From assembly GCF_001540865.1 (NCBI RefSeq), contig NC_033645.1, positions 1,604,344 to 1,668,343 of the forward strand: a stretch of DNA of 64,000 bases. The letters run 5' to 3'. This DNA is from Ananas comosus (Eukaryota > Streptophyta > Magnoliopsida > Poales > Bromeliaceae). Positions 21,383 to 33,430 of this stretch are shown here, one piece after another; positions within the stretch are counted from its first letter, which is position 1; the number at the start of each line of letters is the position of its first letter. Position numbers and translations under genes: made by a program. The notes beneath the pieces are model-generated. The model searched no databases. It had not been told where the DNA came from and was given only the letters and a program-made list of their open reading frames with translations.

Positions 21383-21670
21383 GGGATTAATTATCCCACC
21401 AAAAAACTGCACTGTTTGGAAGGTTTAGCAGGATAAAATGGTCTAAACCCACTTTATCCTGCCAACCAAACACTGCCTAAATAAATAAATATTATTAATT
21501 ATAAAATAATAAAAATATAAAAGATAATTTTAAATAAAATTAATTGAACCGTCTGCTTAATAATTTATAGTTCGAATCAGTTTAATTAACACTTAAGCTG
21601 ATCTACGGTTTACCGATTGAACCTTTGGTTAAAACAAGGTAATACAGGTTTGAAAGTTTTTCCATTTATA

Positions 21671-22888
21671 GGGGCCGTTTGGTTAGATGTAATTATAAAT
21701 ACAGTGTAGTTAGAAATGCAAGCAGTTTGAAATACAGCAGTTATAACTATATGAATCTTATTTGGTTGGATGTAGTAGAAAACGCTGTAAGTATAAATAA
21801 TTTGTTTGGTTGTATGCAGTTGAGAAATAATTTTTAAAATTTTATTATTTTATATATATGATGGTAAGATTACCTCTAATATAAAAAAAAAAAAAAATTT
21901 TATTTAAAAAATATTCAGGAGGTAAGCATACCTTTTATTTAAAATTACTTTTTTCAACTACTGTAGTTGGAACTGCGGCCAATTTGGATGTAGTTCGAAC
22001 TGCTGCAATTGGGCCTCCTCCTGCAGTTCCTACTGCAGTAAGGGGTTGTTTTGTTGCACTCATTTGCAACTGCAGCAGTACAGTTGCAAATGCGTGCAGC
22101 CTCAATTCTTTTGTTTGGTTTAGTGTAGTTGAGTTCAACTGTTGCAGTTCCAACTACACAAGAAGGTCCAAATGCTGCAGTTGAAACTATATCCAAATTG
22201 GCCGTAGTTCTAACTGCAGCAGTTGGTGATGGATAGGATCACCCACAAATTAACAATAATAAATAAATAAATAAATAGCTAAATAAATAAATAATATATG
22301 TATATAGGTAAATAAAAATACTTGTAAATAAACTCATACTAATAAAATTTTTTAGACAATACAAGCTTTGTGCAAAAAAATCAAAATTTTTAAATTTTTT
22401 TTATTTAAAATATAAATATAGTTTTTTTAAAAAAATTTTATAGAATGTGATCGTGTATGTTAATTTAATAAGTTTTAATTAATTATAATTATTAAATTTG
22501 ATAAAAAAAATGAGAGAATCGTTAAATTTTAAAGTTCGATTTACATATTAAAATTAAATAAATTAAAAATTTTAAATATGTCGATTAATAAGTTGAAGAA
22601 TATTATATATATCTACTTATTTATTTATAAATAGTAAATTTAAATGATTAATAAACTTATACAATTATTTTATGTTTAGTGAAGGTAATCTCACCACTCT
22701 ATCTGAAAAGGTGACAAAATTCACAAATACAACTATCAGCTTCATATTACCAAACAGAAGAAATGTAACTGCAGCAGTTGCAACTGCGTAAAACCAAACA
22801 GACTAGGTGTAGTTACAACTGCAGCATTTACAACTGCATGTATTTTCAACTACACTGTTTCTGCAACTACGTCCAACCAAACAGTCCC
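21671..22888. mobile_element. Non-autonomous TIR element, about 1.2 kb
   Basis: The left end GGGGCCGTTTGGTTAGATGT and the reverse complement of the right end GGGACTGTTTGGTTGGACGT are inverted repeats. TA lies outside each end. Subterminal regions repeat CTGCAGTTGCAACTGC-like motifs many times on both arms; the centre is AT-rich. No transposase. The short frames that overlap here on both strands are by-products of the motif repeats. A related right-end fragment follows at about 22910-22985. Confidence 0.7.
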
Positions 22889-25827
22889 TAATTGGAGTTA
22901 AATATATCAAACCAAAAACGAAATTTACATTTACATGCAGTTACAACTACAATGCAATTGTAACTACATGCAACCAACCGGCCTCTTAATGGGTTGAACC
23001 AAACCGGTCTAGAGCATATACACGGATACGAAATACATGATATGACACGAACATGATGACTTAGAGTGTTCAAAAAGTTTGACATGGACACGATATGACC
23101 ACTTATTAAAATAATAATTATTATATATAAAATATTAAATTTGTTAAAATACTTTTATATTTCATAAAATTTTTACTGATTGTTGATATGGTTTAAGGAA
23201 AGAAAATTTTCATCATATTTAATTTATTTATATTGCCCAAAAAATTTATATACATTCACAAAAAAAAAAAACAAAATATAAATAATTTTACATTTTATAT
23301 GCATAAAAAATAAAATAAAAAATGTATATTTTAAGGGATGCGTCATGGATCAATGTCAAACGGATCTACATAGCGTGTTGAGACTTATAGAAATATAAGT
23401 GATATATAGTGCATAATTGAATTATTTAATACTGAAATTTTAACACGTTATATGATGCATAAATCTAGCGACAATTGAATCAATAATCTCATAGAATGAG
23501 AGATTGTTAAATTGACTTTAAAATTATGTTACGCAAAAGAATGATCTAATAAGAAACGAGTTCAAAAACATTTATCAACAAATTTAAAGTAATTGACACA
23601 ATTTATGTAATATGATTAGATTCCTACACACAATATGTAATATAAATGGCTGTTACATAATGCATTTAATGCTACATGTGAAAACATGAACAATTGCAAC
23701 AACATTCTTTTGAGTTGGCCTACTGGCCTAGTCAGATAGGTGGAAACATCTAGTCCCTTCGAATTAAACTCCTCGAACTACTACAATCGTGATTTGATGT
23801 TAGAGATTCTCATGTACCATGTGTTCAATCAAAGATCTGTGACATGAATGGTTCTGAGAAGTGAACAGTTGATGAGAGTTTTTTCTTTTCCCTCCTAATA
23901 TCATGCTATTGACCATTGAACAATTAATGCGTGTGGGCATTTGCAGATTGAAATTTCCCTGAAACTGACTTTTTTTCTCTTCTTTTTTTTGACATTCATG
24001 CTCTTTGAAGTATCTCCAAGCTACCTAAATTCAAAATTTCGAACTTTCTCAACTTAGCCAATGGTCAATGACACAGGCAGTGTGTTAATTAATCGACTTA
24101 TCGCTATATAAATTATCTTAATATCTGATAATACTTGATTGGTTAAACTAATGAGGAACTCAAGCGTAAGCGTAAGTGTTTTTAGAGATACCGAGGATAA
24201 GTAACTAATGTAGAATTGAAAGAATAAGAGTAAGTATGTTAAATAATGTAAATTTCAGAGTTTAAATAATGTAAAACGACGGTTCGTATCTAAAAGCTTA
24301 AGATTCTAAATAACGATAGTTTTATATTTTATATTCAACAAAACACAACTATTTCATAGCATACAGATTTGTTTCGACAAGTTTGTAAAATTCAAAGTTC
24401 TATTTTGCAAGTTTGGAAATTACTCTCTTATCTCCCATCTCATCCTTCAGAGTCAGAAACAAAGAGGCAATTCATGTTTGTGAATGCTTTGGTTCTCAAC
24501 CATGTCAGATAAGAAAGATGGAGAATGATTACTAGTGCAGGAGAAGTAACAAAGCATAAGTAGCATCGAAAAATTGCAGAGTAAAAGCATGCAAAGTTGA
24601 TAAAAAAACAACTGCAGTGAAAACTCACTAGGGTAAAATATACGGATAGTCGCTGTATTAGACCAAGGAATGTTACTACTTATAAACCGCCTACCGATTA
24701 TGTAACCCTGATTATCTTACCTCATTTTCTTAAAAAAAAAAGAGAATGAAATAACCTGAGTGACAAATTTTCAGCGAGCTGCGCCCAGTTTATGATAAAG
24801 TCATGAAGCAATTGCAGAAGTAAGCAAAAGCAGAGTAAATACTCAGCCAGTAAAGCTTAACTAGTCCAATTGCTTAAAAACCAATTCATTTTACATCATT
24901 TTAGAGGACCCCCAAATCCCAGAACACCATGAACTAAACCTCAGGAATCTAATTACAAGAGAGGAGAACAAAATGTGTCAGAAAAGGTTTTACTGACATA
25001 GAAGAGCATCATACAAAGCTGTGTCCTCCTCTTTCTCTCTCGATCCAGTAAACCTCTTGATGCCAACAAAATTGCTCTTTATCTCTGAATCTGTCTCACT
25101 TACAAAACCCTGAGAAGGACATTTTCTGCGACTAGAGGATCTACTACCATGAATTCATATATTGGCATTTACACCGTGTGATTCCGGCTTTCGGAACAAA
25201 AAACGGGTCCTAATTTACTTTTCAGTTGTTCGCAAAGCCACATCCATCATACAAGGATTCTGATTCTTAAGAAGGGAACAGAGATTCCCGGCATGGTTAA
25301 CAGTATTTCATCCTAAGTTTCACCTTAGTCGCATACATTTATCCTATTCATGATGCCAGGATTATGGAAGTGAGAAGATCAATAAACCATGATTTACCTG
25401 TGCACACATTGACACATATAGAACCTAGTGCGAATAAAAGATCCCATGAACCTTCAGAAATTACCTGGAATGCATTGCATTATGTCTCAAAACCGAAAAA
25501 TATCAATAATAAACTTGTTATCATCACATTTACGAAAACTAACAGGTCCTTCCACAGTTCAGGTAAAATATAGCTCTATTGATAGAAAACTTTCACTTAC
25601 AACTTTACATGAGTATTGTTTCCTCTGGTGGCGATCTCATCTCCACCTTACAGTGAAAAAAAAAGAAAGAAACAAAAATAAAAAAAGAAATTGCCCAAAG
25701 CCGACAAAAAAGAAACAAAAGGAGAGCTTTAACATTTTGAGGATAAGTAAATGTTATATACATTGGTTCTCCATTATTCTTTTAGGCACCTGCTATTTGG
25801 ACGCAGATTTTCAAGTCCTTCACTTCG
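22889..25827. other. Intergenic and 3' flank of the PSKR-type gene
   Basis: At 22910-22985 there is a fragment related to the TIR element at 21671-22888. From 23000 to 24900 the DNA is AT-rich with no recognised gene. The part nearest the receptor gene (about 25600-25827) may be its 3' untranslated region. No RNA gene recognised. Confidence 0.35.
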
Positions 25828-28800
25828 TCAACAACCGATTTCCTCAAGCCATGCGAGTAATTGTTGCGACAAAGGCCTCAATTTAGGGGAGTCACTAACA
25901 CAGAGGCACGCAATCTCGAGCATTCTCATAACCTCATTATTGTTCTCCTTATCATATATATGCGGGTCGATGACCTCCATTCCCTTCTTTTCCTTCTTCA
26001 TCTGAATTACCCAAGAAACAACATCCCTACTTCCTTTCGGCTTACACATGTCCACGGGCCTCCTCCCTGTAAGTAACTCTAGCAAAACAACCCCAAAACT
26101 ATACACATCGCCTTTATACGTCGCGACCGCAGATTGCCCATATTCAGGAGGAATATATCCCAAAGTCCCGACGAGATCGGTAGTAACATGTGTATCGTAG
26201 GGCAAAATTAGCCTCGCGAGCCCGAAATCCGCCAAGTGTGCCTCGAAATTCTCATCTAGCAAGATGTTACTAGACTTAATATCCCGATGTAGGATATGAG
26301 GGTCGCAAGATTGGTGCAAGTATGCTAAACCCCTCGCGGCCCCTTGTGCTATTTGAATTCGCTTGCCCCAGTCGAGGACCGCACCCCCTTCTACCTTTTC
26401 ATGAAGCCAGTAGTCCAAACTCCCGTTCTCCATGAACGAATAGATCAGGAGCCGGTCATTGCCGATCCTGCAATACCCTTGGAGCAGAACAAGATTCGTG
26501 TGCTGGGCTCTTGAAAGGGTTTCGACCTCGGCATGGAATTCCCTCTCCATCTGACAATAATCGCCGGAAAGCCGTTTGATAGCCACCTTACTTCCGTCCG
26601 GTAAAGTTGCTTTGTAGACCAACCCAAAGCCGCCGCATCCGATAATGCGAGACTGATCAAAGTTCTCGGTGGACTTCAGTATATCATTTATGCTCAGCTC
26701 CTTGCTCTCCTTGTTCTGAAACAGTAGAACCAATCTCGACCCAGCCAACTCTAAGCTATAATCGAGGTCTGCCACGACCTTCGCATTATCTTCTCTTTTC
26801 CTAGACCGAATTCTCAAAACGATTATATATGTAGCAATGATAAGGGAAGCGATCCCCGCTCCGATTCCAATTGCCAATCCGACTATCGTGCCTTTTTTCT
26901 TATGCTTCGTACTATCCACCTGCGAAGAGGCGTTTTTTGGGCAAGGAATCAAGTGAATGCCACATAGGCCAGGATTTCCTTGAAAGTCTTCTTTAGAGAA
27001 AGTTGAGAACTGGCCTCCTGTTGGGATTTCTCCAACTAAATTGTTGTAGGCCACATTGAAGTAAGAAAGAAAATTCAACCTCGTCAAAGATAGTGGTATG
27101 GTACCGGTGAGATGGTTGTGCGATAAATCCAAGGATTCTAAACTCGACATGCCCGACAAATCGGGAATAGTTCCCGAGATATTGTTCCAACTCAAATCCA
27201 ACACATGGAGCTTCACAAGGTCGTTAAACCCAGGCAAGATCGACCCAACAAGCTTATTGTTGCTCAAAATTATCGACGGTGGAAAGCTGCTAACTTGATT
27301 GTATTGTAGACCCTTCCCACTCGAATTTCTCTTGATGAAAAAGGGAAAATCTTGTGATGCCGTCCTTTCTAGCGATGAGTTACCGTAGATGAGGCTCTTC
27401 ATGAGTGTTAAACTAGTAGGAATTTCTCCGGTGAGCGAATTATTCGATATGTCCAAGTAGAAGAGATTGTCCAGGTTTCCCAACCATACAGGGATCGTCC
27501 CGGTTAAATGGTTCCAGGAAATGTCCAAGACCTTCAATTTGCTCAGATTCACCAACCACGGCGGGATAGAACCCGAAAGAGCACAATTCGCAATGACAAA
27601 GACTTCCGTGTTAGCAAATCCTTGAATCCCTTCGGACGGCATTGACTCACCACCGCGAAAGTTCTTAGTGAACACAAGGTTTTTAAGATTGGGCAAGTTT
27701 TGTAGGATTTGTAGTGCCGAGAATAAGTTGGCGAAGTTGTTTCCGGTGAGCGAGAGATCGGACAGGGAGGTGAAGTTCTTGAAGCTAGAGGGTATTTCGC
27801 CAACAAGATTGTTTCTAGCAAGATTTAAGGTGGTCATTTGCGTGCAATTGGGCAGATCGGGAGGGATAGGTCCGGAAAACAAATTCGATCCGAGGTCGAG
27901 GATGTTTAACCTCGGCAAGGTTGTAAAGTTGAGATCGATGGTCCCCCGAAGAGAGTTATTTCTCAAGCTAATAGTAGTGAGTGTTGAACAACTAGACAAA
28001 GAAGGGGGTAAACCCCCAGTGAGTATATTGCATAAAGCACTAAAGCACTCTAGCTTATTTAATCTATCAAATACATCCGGGATCACCCCGGAAAAGTTAT
28101 TGGAGGAAATATCTACATGGACAAGGTTGGAAAGGTTTCCAATGTTTGTGCTCACAGTACCAGATAGTGAATTCCCCTGGAGGTTTAGTTTGGTCAACGA
28201 GGATAGTGTAAAGAGATCATCGGGCAAAGTTCCGGTAAGGCCATTTGCATCGAGCAAGAGCTCGGAAAGGGAACTGCAGTTCCCGAAGCCGGCAGGGAAC
28301 TCGCCGGAGAACATGTTCGCCGAGAACCGAAGCACTTTAATGGAATCAGAGGAATTGCAGATACCTGTATCGACGGGGCCCCAGAAGCGGTTCAAGCTGA
28401 CGTCGTAGACTGATAGATTGCTCGATCCGGCGAAGATCGGGTGCGTGCCGTTGAATGAATTGAAGGAGATGTTGAATACCTGAATCGACGATAGGTTCGA
28501 TTCTGCAGGGATAAGCCCAGATAACATGTTCGTACTAAGATCAAGGAGCTCCAAGTGGGGGAGATGGAATAGCTCCACAGGAACCGGTCCACGAAGGGAA
28601 TTGTAGGAGAGATTGAGCAGCTTCAATTGATCTAATCCGCCCAGAGAAGAAGAGACGGAGCCCTTTAAACTCTTCTTGGACAGATCCAAACCAATCACCC
28701 TCTTCACCAGAGCAGAGCCCAAATCACATGATATCCCAACCCAATTACAGCAATCTGAAGAGGACGACCCATTAAAGCTCCACCCAAGATCACTCGATTG

Positions 28801-28935
28801 GAGCCCTTCCACAAAGCCCTGGAGCGCATTCAAATCGCTCGAGTCGCAGCTTTGTTGGCTCTGGGAACAGCAGAGGGGAGCGAAGAGGAGCAAGAGGAGG
28901 AGGGAGGAGAAGCAGGGGAGTCCCCTGTTTCCCAT
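25828..28935 (-). CDS. PSKR1: Phytosulfokine receptor-type LRR receptor kinase
   Basis: PSKR1 binds the sulfated pentapeptide phytosulfokine at the cell surface and signals growth and immune modulation. This intronless frame encodes 1035 residues from the ATG at 28935 (MGNRGLPCFSSLLLLLLF), a signal peptide. A further 57 residues upstream (to 29106) are in frame but lack features, so I reject that start. Order: LRR cap with CDSSDLNAL and CCNWVGISC; about 20 LRRs; the PSK-binding island near residues 520-560 (QDFPFFIKRNSSGKGLQYNQ), a strong family mark; capping CGIHLIPC; transmembrane segment near 678-705; kinase from about 762. The kinase has GCGGFGLVYKA, AIKRL, HRDIKSSNILL, ADFGLAR and GTLGYIPPEY, all active-kinase motifs of the RD type. 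It could be a PSKR paralogue rather than the PSKR1 orthologue. Confidence 0.93.
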   Translation of the reverse strand: MGNRGLPCFSSLLLLLLFAPLCCSQSQQSCDSSDLNALQGFVEGLQSSDLGWSFNGSSSSDCCNWVGISCDLGSALVKRVIGLDLSKKSLKGSVSSSLGGLDQLKLLNLSYNSLRGPVPVELFHLPHLELLDLSTNMLSGLIPAESNLSSIQVFNISFNSFNGTHPIFAGSSNLSVYDVSLNRFWGPVDTGICNSSDSIKVLRFSANMFSGEFPAGFGNCSSLSELLLDANGLTGTLPDDLFTLSSLTKLNLQGNSLSGTVSTNIGNLSNLVHVDISSNNFSGVIPDVFDRLNKLECFSALCNILTGGLPPSLSSCSTLTTISLRNNSLRGTIDLNFTTLPRLNILDLGSNLFSGPIPPDLPNCTQMTTLNLARNNLVGEIPSSFKNFTSLSDLSLTGNNFANLFSALQILQNLPNLKNLVFTKNFRGGESMPSEGIQGFANTEVFVIANCALSGSIPPWLVNLSKLKVLDISWNHLTGTIPVWLGNLDNLFYLDISNNSLTGEIPTSLTLMKSLIYGNSSLERTASQDFPFFIKRNSSGKGLQYNQVSSFPPSIILSNNKLVGSILPGFNDLVKLHVLDLSWNNISGTIPDLSGMSSLESLDLSHNHLTGTIPLSLTRLNFLSYFNVAYNNLVGEIPTGGQFSTFSKEDFQGNPGLCGIHLIPCPKNASSQVDSTKHKKKGTIVGLAIGIGAGIASLIIATYIIVLRIRSRKREDNAKVVADLDYSLELAGSRLVLLFQNKESKELSINDILKSTENFDQSRIIGCGGFGLVYKATLPDGSKVAIKRLSGDYCQMEREFHAEVETLSRAQHTNLVLLQGYCRIGNDRLLIYSFMENGSLDYWLHEKVEGGAVLDWGKRIQIAQGAARGLAYLHQSCDPHILHRDIKSSNILLDENFEAHLADFGLARLILPYDTHVTTDLVGTLGYIPPEYGQSAVATYKGDVYSFGVVLLELLTGRRPVDMCKPKGSRDVVSWVIQMKKEKKGMEVIDPHIYDKENNNEVMRMLEIACLCVSDSPKLRPLSQQLLAWLEEIGC

Positions 28936-29114
28936 TTCAGCGGGTTCCCAGAAGAGGCGAGGGGGTGAAGTGGGTAAAGGAGACTCTTTTATGGAAGAGC
29001 ATCGAGGATTAGCAAAACCCAGTTGAGATTTTGGCCTTACTCCAAGTGGCTTGGGAGGAAAAAGAAGAGGTGGTGGTGGTGAAGGAGAAGAGCTTAAATT
29101 GTTCACATCAATGG

Positions 29115-29147
<33 letters not shown>

Positions 29148-29177
29148 GAGTGCGTGGTTTGGATTTTTCCCCGTAGT

Positions 29178-29209
<32 letters not shown>

Positions 29210-29215
29210 ATATAA
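28936..29215 (-). promoter_or_regulatory. 5' leader of the PSKR-type gene with GA and CTT repeats
   Basis: Upstream of the start on the minus strand are a (GA)n tract at 29111-29142 and an (TTC)n tract at 29180-29208 (plus-strand coordinates). Pyrimidine-rich leaders of this kind are common in plant genes. No TATA box was assigned. Confidence 0.45.
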
Positions 29216-31158
29216 TTTATTTTATTTAATTTTCTTTCTTCTTTCTCGTGCTTCTTTATTACTTAATTCAACGCACTATTGCTAAAAAATTTTTTCCCCC
29301 TTTCTTTGTAGGTAATTAAAAAAAAGGGCGGTGGTTTGTTGAAGGTTTGGAACGGCGAAGACGAAAAGAGCAAAAAGAGGAAAGTCCAGAAATTATTCCA
29401 TGCACCTGGAGCACCAAATGCCATATTACCCTGAGTATCAGCATACTATATAGTGACGATTTAGTCCATAATATTAAAGCTTTTTTAAAATCATTCGACT
29501 CTTTATATAGTATTAAATCATATCTATATATCAATTTGAATTCTTATTTTAATACATTTATTATTATTATTAAATATTAAGTACGGTGCGTGAGTTATAA
29601 GTATACACGCGGTGTAGGGATCAAGAACACCGTTTAGGGGGAGGGGGAGTGAGAGAGACGGAGAGAGGGTGACCGGGGAACAGGAGTCGTGACCGGCTGT
29701 AGGCGGTAGGCTCTGAACGGCGCACTCGGGTGGTGACCGGGTGCAGGAGGTCAACGGTCAGGCGGGGGCGACACGTTGGAGAGAGAGGCGCGCATTTCGA
29801 AGCCGCCGTGCCGACGTGGCGCGTCCTGTTTATGTTTATGATTGCAAAAATTTCTTCTTGCGCTAGTATTATGTGATTTAAAGTGTCATTTTCACACGCT
29901 ATAATTTTATTTTTTGGCTATTTTTTTACTATTTTTTTATTTAATTAGTGACAAAATTAAAATTAAAAGATACCTAAGTAAATTATAAATAGGGTATCTA
30001 AAATTTGTTGTATATGATTTAACGAAAAGTTAACGAAGAGATTGGTGAAAAAAAAAAACCACCAAACACTAAATTGATACATTTTAAACCATATGATACT
30101 AAAATGAGAAATTGTGAAATTACTGGGATGGTATTTGAAGATTACCCTTTATAATTTTTATTTTTATTACAAAAGTTAGAAAAATGAAAATATTTGACTT
30201 TTCAGGAAATTCTAGAAAACATTTTAGGAATCAATCAAATTTACTAATAATTTTATCATTTATTTAATGATATTATTTACTTTTTAGTAGATAAAAGTAG
30301 ACCAATGAATGGTTAATATATTACTAATAACCATTCATTGATATAGTTTAAGGAAAGAGCTTTCCTCATAGGGTTTGTGATAGAGTGGAGATGGAGAAAA
30401 GCAAAGAGCTAAAATTGGGTTCTTAGTTGTGTCATTGTTACTCCATTACTTTTGTAAAAAGAAGAGATGTGCAACAAAAGAAAATCCTTTACTTTAGAGG
30501 AATCATAATCTATTTGGCTTCGCTTCTTAACGCGCACTTCAGGATATGCGCGTTAGCATCAAAAAAATTTACAAGTTAGATAATAGATATTTTTGTTTGC
30601 CCGTCTATCCCCAAATTATTATCTACAAATGTACTTTTAATAAGTTATTAATGAGCAATAAATGAAACTTGGCGGGATAATATAGCTCGCTTATGAACAA
30701 AGCCAAACACGCACTGAATATCAAAGTTGCTAATAAAGATAAACCAAAATGTTATTGCATAATAGAATAAGTAGAACCTTAGTTTGTAGTATATGTTTTT
30801 CAATTATCAATTTGTTTATTTGTTCATATTGATTTTTTAATTATCAATTTAATTGTCATGAGGTTTTATATATAGATATGACATTAGAAAGTTAGAATAA
30901 CAAGAAAATCTTTTGTTAGGATATATATTATACCCAATATATCTTTGATATAATATGGTTACCGTGTACACCTTTATTCTTGTAAATTTATTTTAATGAA
31001 AACTTAAAGAATCATTTGTATTTTCTCCAAAAGAAAAGCTTCCACACTTAAAAAAGAAAACAAAAAAAAAATCATACTTAGAAAGTTGAAAGAGAAAATG
31101 AAAAGGCTACTGTCAAGTTGTTGCCAATTGGTGTGAACACTTTGCTCAAGTTAAAATT
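29216..31158. other. Intergenic upstream of the PSKR-type gene
   Basis: A GC-richer patch at 29600-29830 repeats GTGACCGG. The rest is AT-rich. No gene recognised. The sequence around 30290-30720 has no definable ends. Confidence 0.3.
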
Positions 31159-31593
31159 TAGGGAAAACTTTAAAAACCTGTTTTGTGGTTTTACTTTTTC
31201 TCACTTTAGTATTCTGTGGTTTAAACTGTATCAAGTTAATACTTGTGGTTTCGCACTTTTTTACTTTAGTACTCTGTAGTTTAAGGTGTATCAAGTTAGT
31301 ACCATGTGGTTGCGGTTTTGCACTTTATCATTTTAGTATCCTGTGGTTTCGCACTTTATCACTTTAGTACCCTGTGATTTAAAAACTATATGGTACTAAC
31401 TTGATACAAAAATAAAACCACATGGTACTAACTTGAAACAAAAATAAAACAACAGAGTACTAACTTGAAGCAAAAATAAACCACAGATATACACTTTAAA
31501 CCACAGGGTACTAAAGTGATAAAGTGAGAAACCACAGGATACTAATTTGATATACTTTAAACTATAGGGTACCAAAATAAAAAAATATAAAAC

Positions 31594-31662
<69 letters not shown>

Positions 31663-31679
31663 TGACTATAGTGTTTCCC
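31159..31679. mobile_element. Fold-back element built of CTGTGGTTT repeats
   Basis: The left half repeats blocks like CTTTAGTACCCTGTGGTTT and GTATCAAGTTAGTACCATGT on one strand, and the right half repeats their reverse complements (AAACCACAGGGTACTAAAGT). The ends GGGAAAAC and GTTTCCC are short inverted repeats. A (CA)n (31597-31613) then (TA)n (31614-31659) tract lies inside the right end. No coding sequence. Confidence 0.65.
31597..31659. repeat. Compound (CA)n(TA)n microsatellite
   Basis: (CA) about 9 copies then (TA) about 23 copies inside the fold-back element's right end. Confidence 0.9.
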
Positions 31680-32892
31680 GAAGTATTAAGGAGTTGGTAT
31701 CGATTTAATATAATAAGTGGAATAGTAAATAATTCAAGGGCTAAAAACTGTATAGTAATTACTATTCATCTACCGTCGATGGTAGCATAAATGGACTCAT
31801 TTTTTTTTCATATATAAAAATAAATCCTACCTGTTGAAAATGAACTAAAGTTAATTAATCATCCACCTAATTTTTTGGGAAAATATTTATTTACAAACCA
31901 ACTACCATGTGTCATTGGGATCAAATGACATCATGTTAAACATTTTGACTTGGAAATATTGAAATTGATCAACTACTATCTAGAGTCCATTGACCAACAC
32001 CAATTTTAGGAATTTTTAAAGATTATTTAGACCAGGAAAAAAGGAAACAACTTTTTTTTTTTTTTTTTTTTCCTTTTGTTTTCCTTCACTCTTTTAATAA
32101 ATAATGCAATAATCTATTTGCAAGTAGACCTTTCCCTCTATTTGATGTCAGGTAAAGCTATTTTAGTCATGAGGATTATGAGGTTTAGGTTAAATTATAC
32201 ATATCTTATTTGAACTATATATTGCTTATTTAAAATTAATATCTTGACTTTTAAAATTTTCACTATATTAATGGTTATCTAATCTTAGTAGTATTTATAA
32301 CATTTTAATTGAATACTTTGTAATCTAACGGAGTATTCTACAACTTAAAAATGTTATAAATTAAAAGTTAGACAACAATATCTAAATTTTGAAGTTCACA
32401 TATTCTTTCGATATGCTCTGTAGTTCATGTCAAACTTGTATCTTCAAAGAGGGAAAAAAAACGATTTTTTTTTTTCAAAGAAGCACTAAAAATTTCAAAT
32501 AAAATCCCTCAAATATCAGTTTTTTAATTATCTTCTATTTTAACTACCTAAATGTTTATTTCAGCCTCATATCCGGACACAAATAATTATAGAACTCTCC
32601 ATGCTACCGAAGAATTTAATATAGTTAATTATCAACAAATGACAGAAAAAAAAGTTAGAGAGTATCGATATACAGTACATTTTCGTAATACGAATATACT
32701 AAAATGTACTTAATTAAGTGTTGACCTTATTATTGAATATGTACACTAATATATAGGAAACGTACGTAATACATGATCAAGTATGATATTTTATATAATA
32801 TACACCAACTATAAATTACTGTTTATATATAATTAGAACAAGATTACTTGATTAAACATAAAGTAAATTATATTATATATTAACATAGTTGA
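31680..32892. other. Intergenic AT-rich DNA
   Basis: Poly(T) tracts at about 32051-32071 and 32465-32475. No gene or complete transposon recognised. Confidence 0.3.
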
Positions 32893-32907
32893 CATTTAAA
32901 CAAATAC

Positions 32908-33290
32908 TTTTTTTTTTTTTTTTTGAGAAAAGGTAGCGAGCTACCCGCTTCATTCATTAAGCAAAATGAACTAGGCGTACAGATTGGAAGCAGCTGGGGC
33001 TTCCGGAGCAAGAGACAGGAAAGTAGAAAAACAGAAAACCAAAACAAGAAAAAAACTGAAAGAAACAAAGTAAAAGTAAAACAGGAAAGAACAGGCGCAG
33101 GGGCAGATCACAGTAGATTCCTCCAAGATGTCACTAGGAGGTTGGCGCGGTCAAGAGCTCGAGCCGCATCAGGGGCCTTTTGGTTGAAGATAAAGTGATT
33201 TCTTTCATTCCAGGCAACCCACCAGATTGCCGCCAAAGAAGTTAGACCTTCCGATCTCTTTTGTGCGTCGTTAGTGTTGGAGATAGTGGT
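32908..33290 (-). mobile_element. 5'-truncated LINE insertion
   Basis: On the minus strand the first part encodes WWVAWNERNHFIFNQK, the conserved reverse-transcriptase zinc-binding (zf-RVT) region of plant LINE proteins, followed by a 3' untranslated tail and a poly(A) of about 16 (seen as T at 32908-32923). The perfect 15-bp target duplication CATTTAAACAAATAC flanks it (32893-32907 and 33291-33305). The 383-bp copy is a typical truncated product of target-primed reverse transcription. Not a host gene. Confidence 0.92.
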
Positions 33291-33430
33291 CATTTAAACA
33301 AATACAAATCAGATATGATTTAATTCATTTAAACAGGCATCAGGGGACATTTAAACAAATACAAATCAGGAGCCGCATCAGGGGACATTTAAACAAATAC
33401 AAATCAGATATGATACATTGAACAGGCATT
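33291..33430. repeat. Scrambled local duplications at the LINE target site
   Basis: ACATTTAAACAAATACAAAT recurs at about 33346-33365 and 33387-33406, and GCCGCATCAGGGG, which matches the LINE body near 33164-33176, reappears at 33372-33384. The duplications therefore formed after the LINE inserted. Confidence 0.75.

Larger units (their letters stand above)
13264..21477 (-). mobile_element. Complete PIF/Harbinger DNA transposon, 8.2 kb
   Basis: Both ends are visible. The left terminus GGTACCGTTTGGTTCGGGGA and the reverse complement of the right terminus GGCAGTGTTTGGTTGGCAGG are imperfect inverted repeats sharing GTTTGGTT and a following GGATAA. A TAA flanks each end (13261-13263 and 21478-21480), the 3-bp TWA target duplication typical of PIF/Harbinger. 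The element carries the two diagnostic genes, a DDE transposase (14082-15480) and a Myb/SANT-like DNA-binding protein (18232-19591), both on the minus strand. Both reading frames look undamaged. The rest is tandem repeat arrays and subterminal palindromes, described separately. At about 8.2 kb it is larger than many family members; the satellite accounts for part of this. Confidence 0.9.

Noticed and set aside
21935..22196. Overlapping short Cys/Asn-rich frames on both strands
   Set aside because: They arise from the repeated CTGCAGTTGCAAC motif of a TIR element.
27668..28408. 246-codon plus-strand frame
   Set aside because: It is antisense to the LRR region of the PSKR-type gene; LRR periodicity suppresses stops on the other strand.
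28936..29106. N-terminal extension of the PSKR-type receptor
   Set aside because: It would bury the signal peptide that begins MGNRGLPCFSSLLLLL.
33108..33293. Possible small gene with WWVAWNERNHF
   Set aside because: It is the end of a LINE reverse-transcriptase protein within a truncated insertion with a 15-bp duplication.
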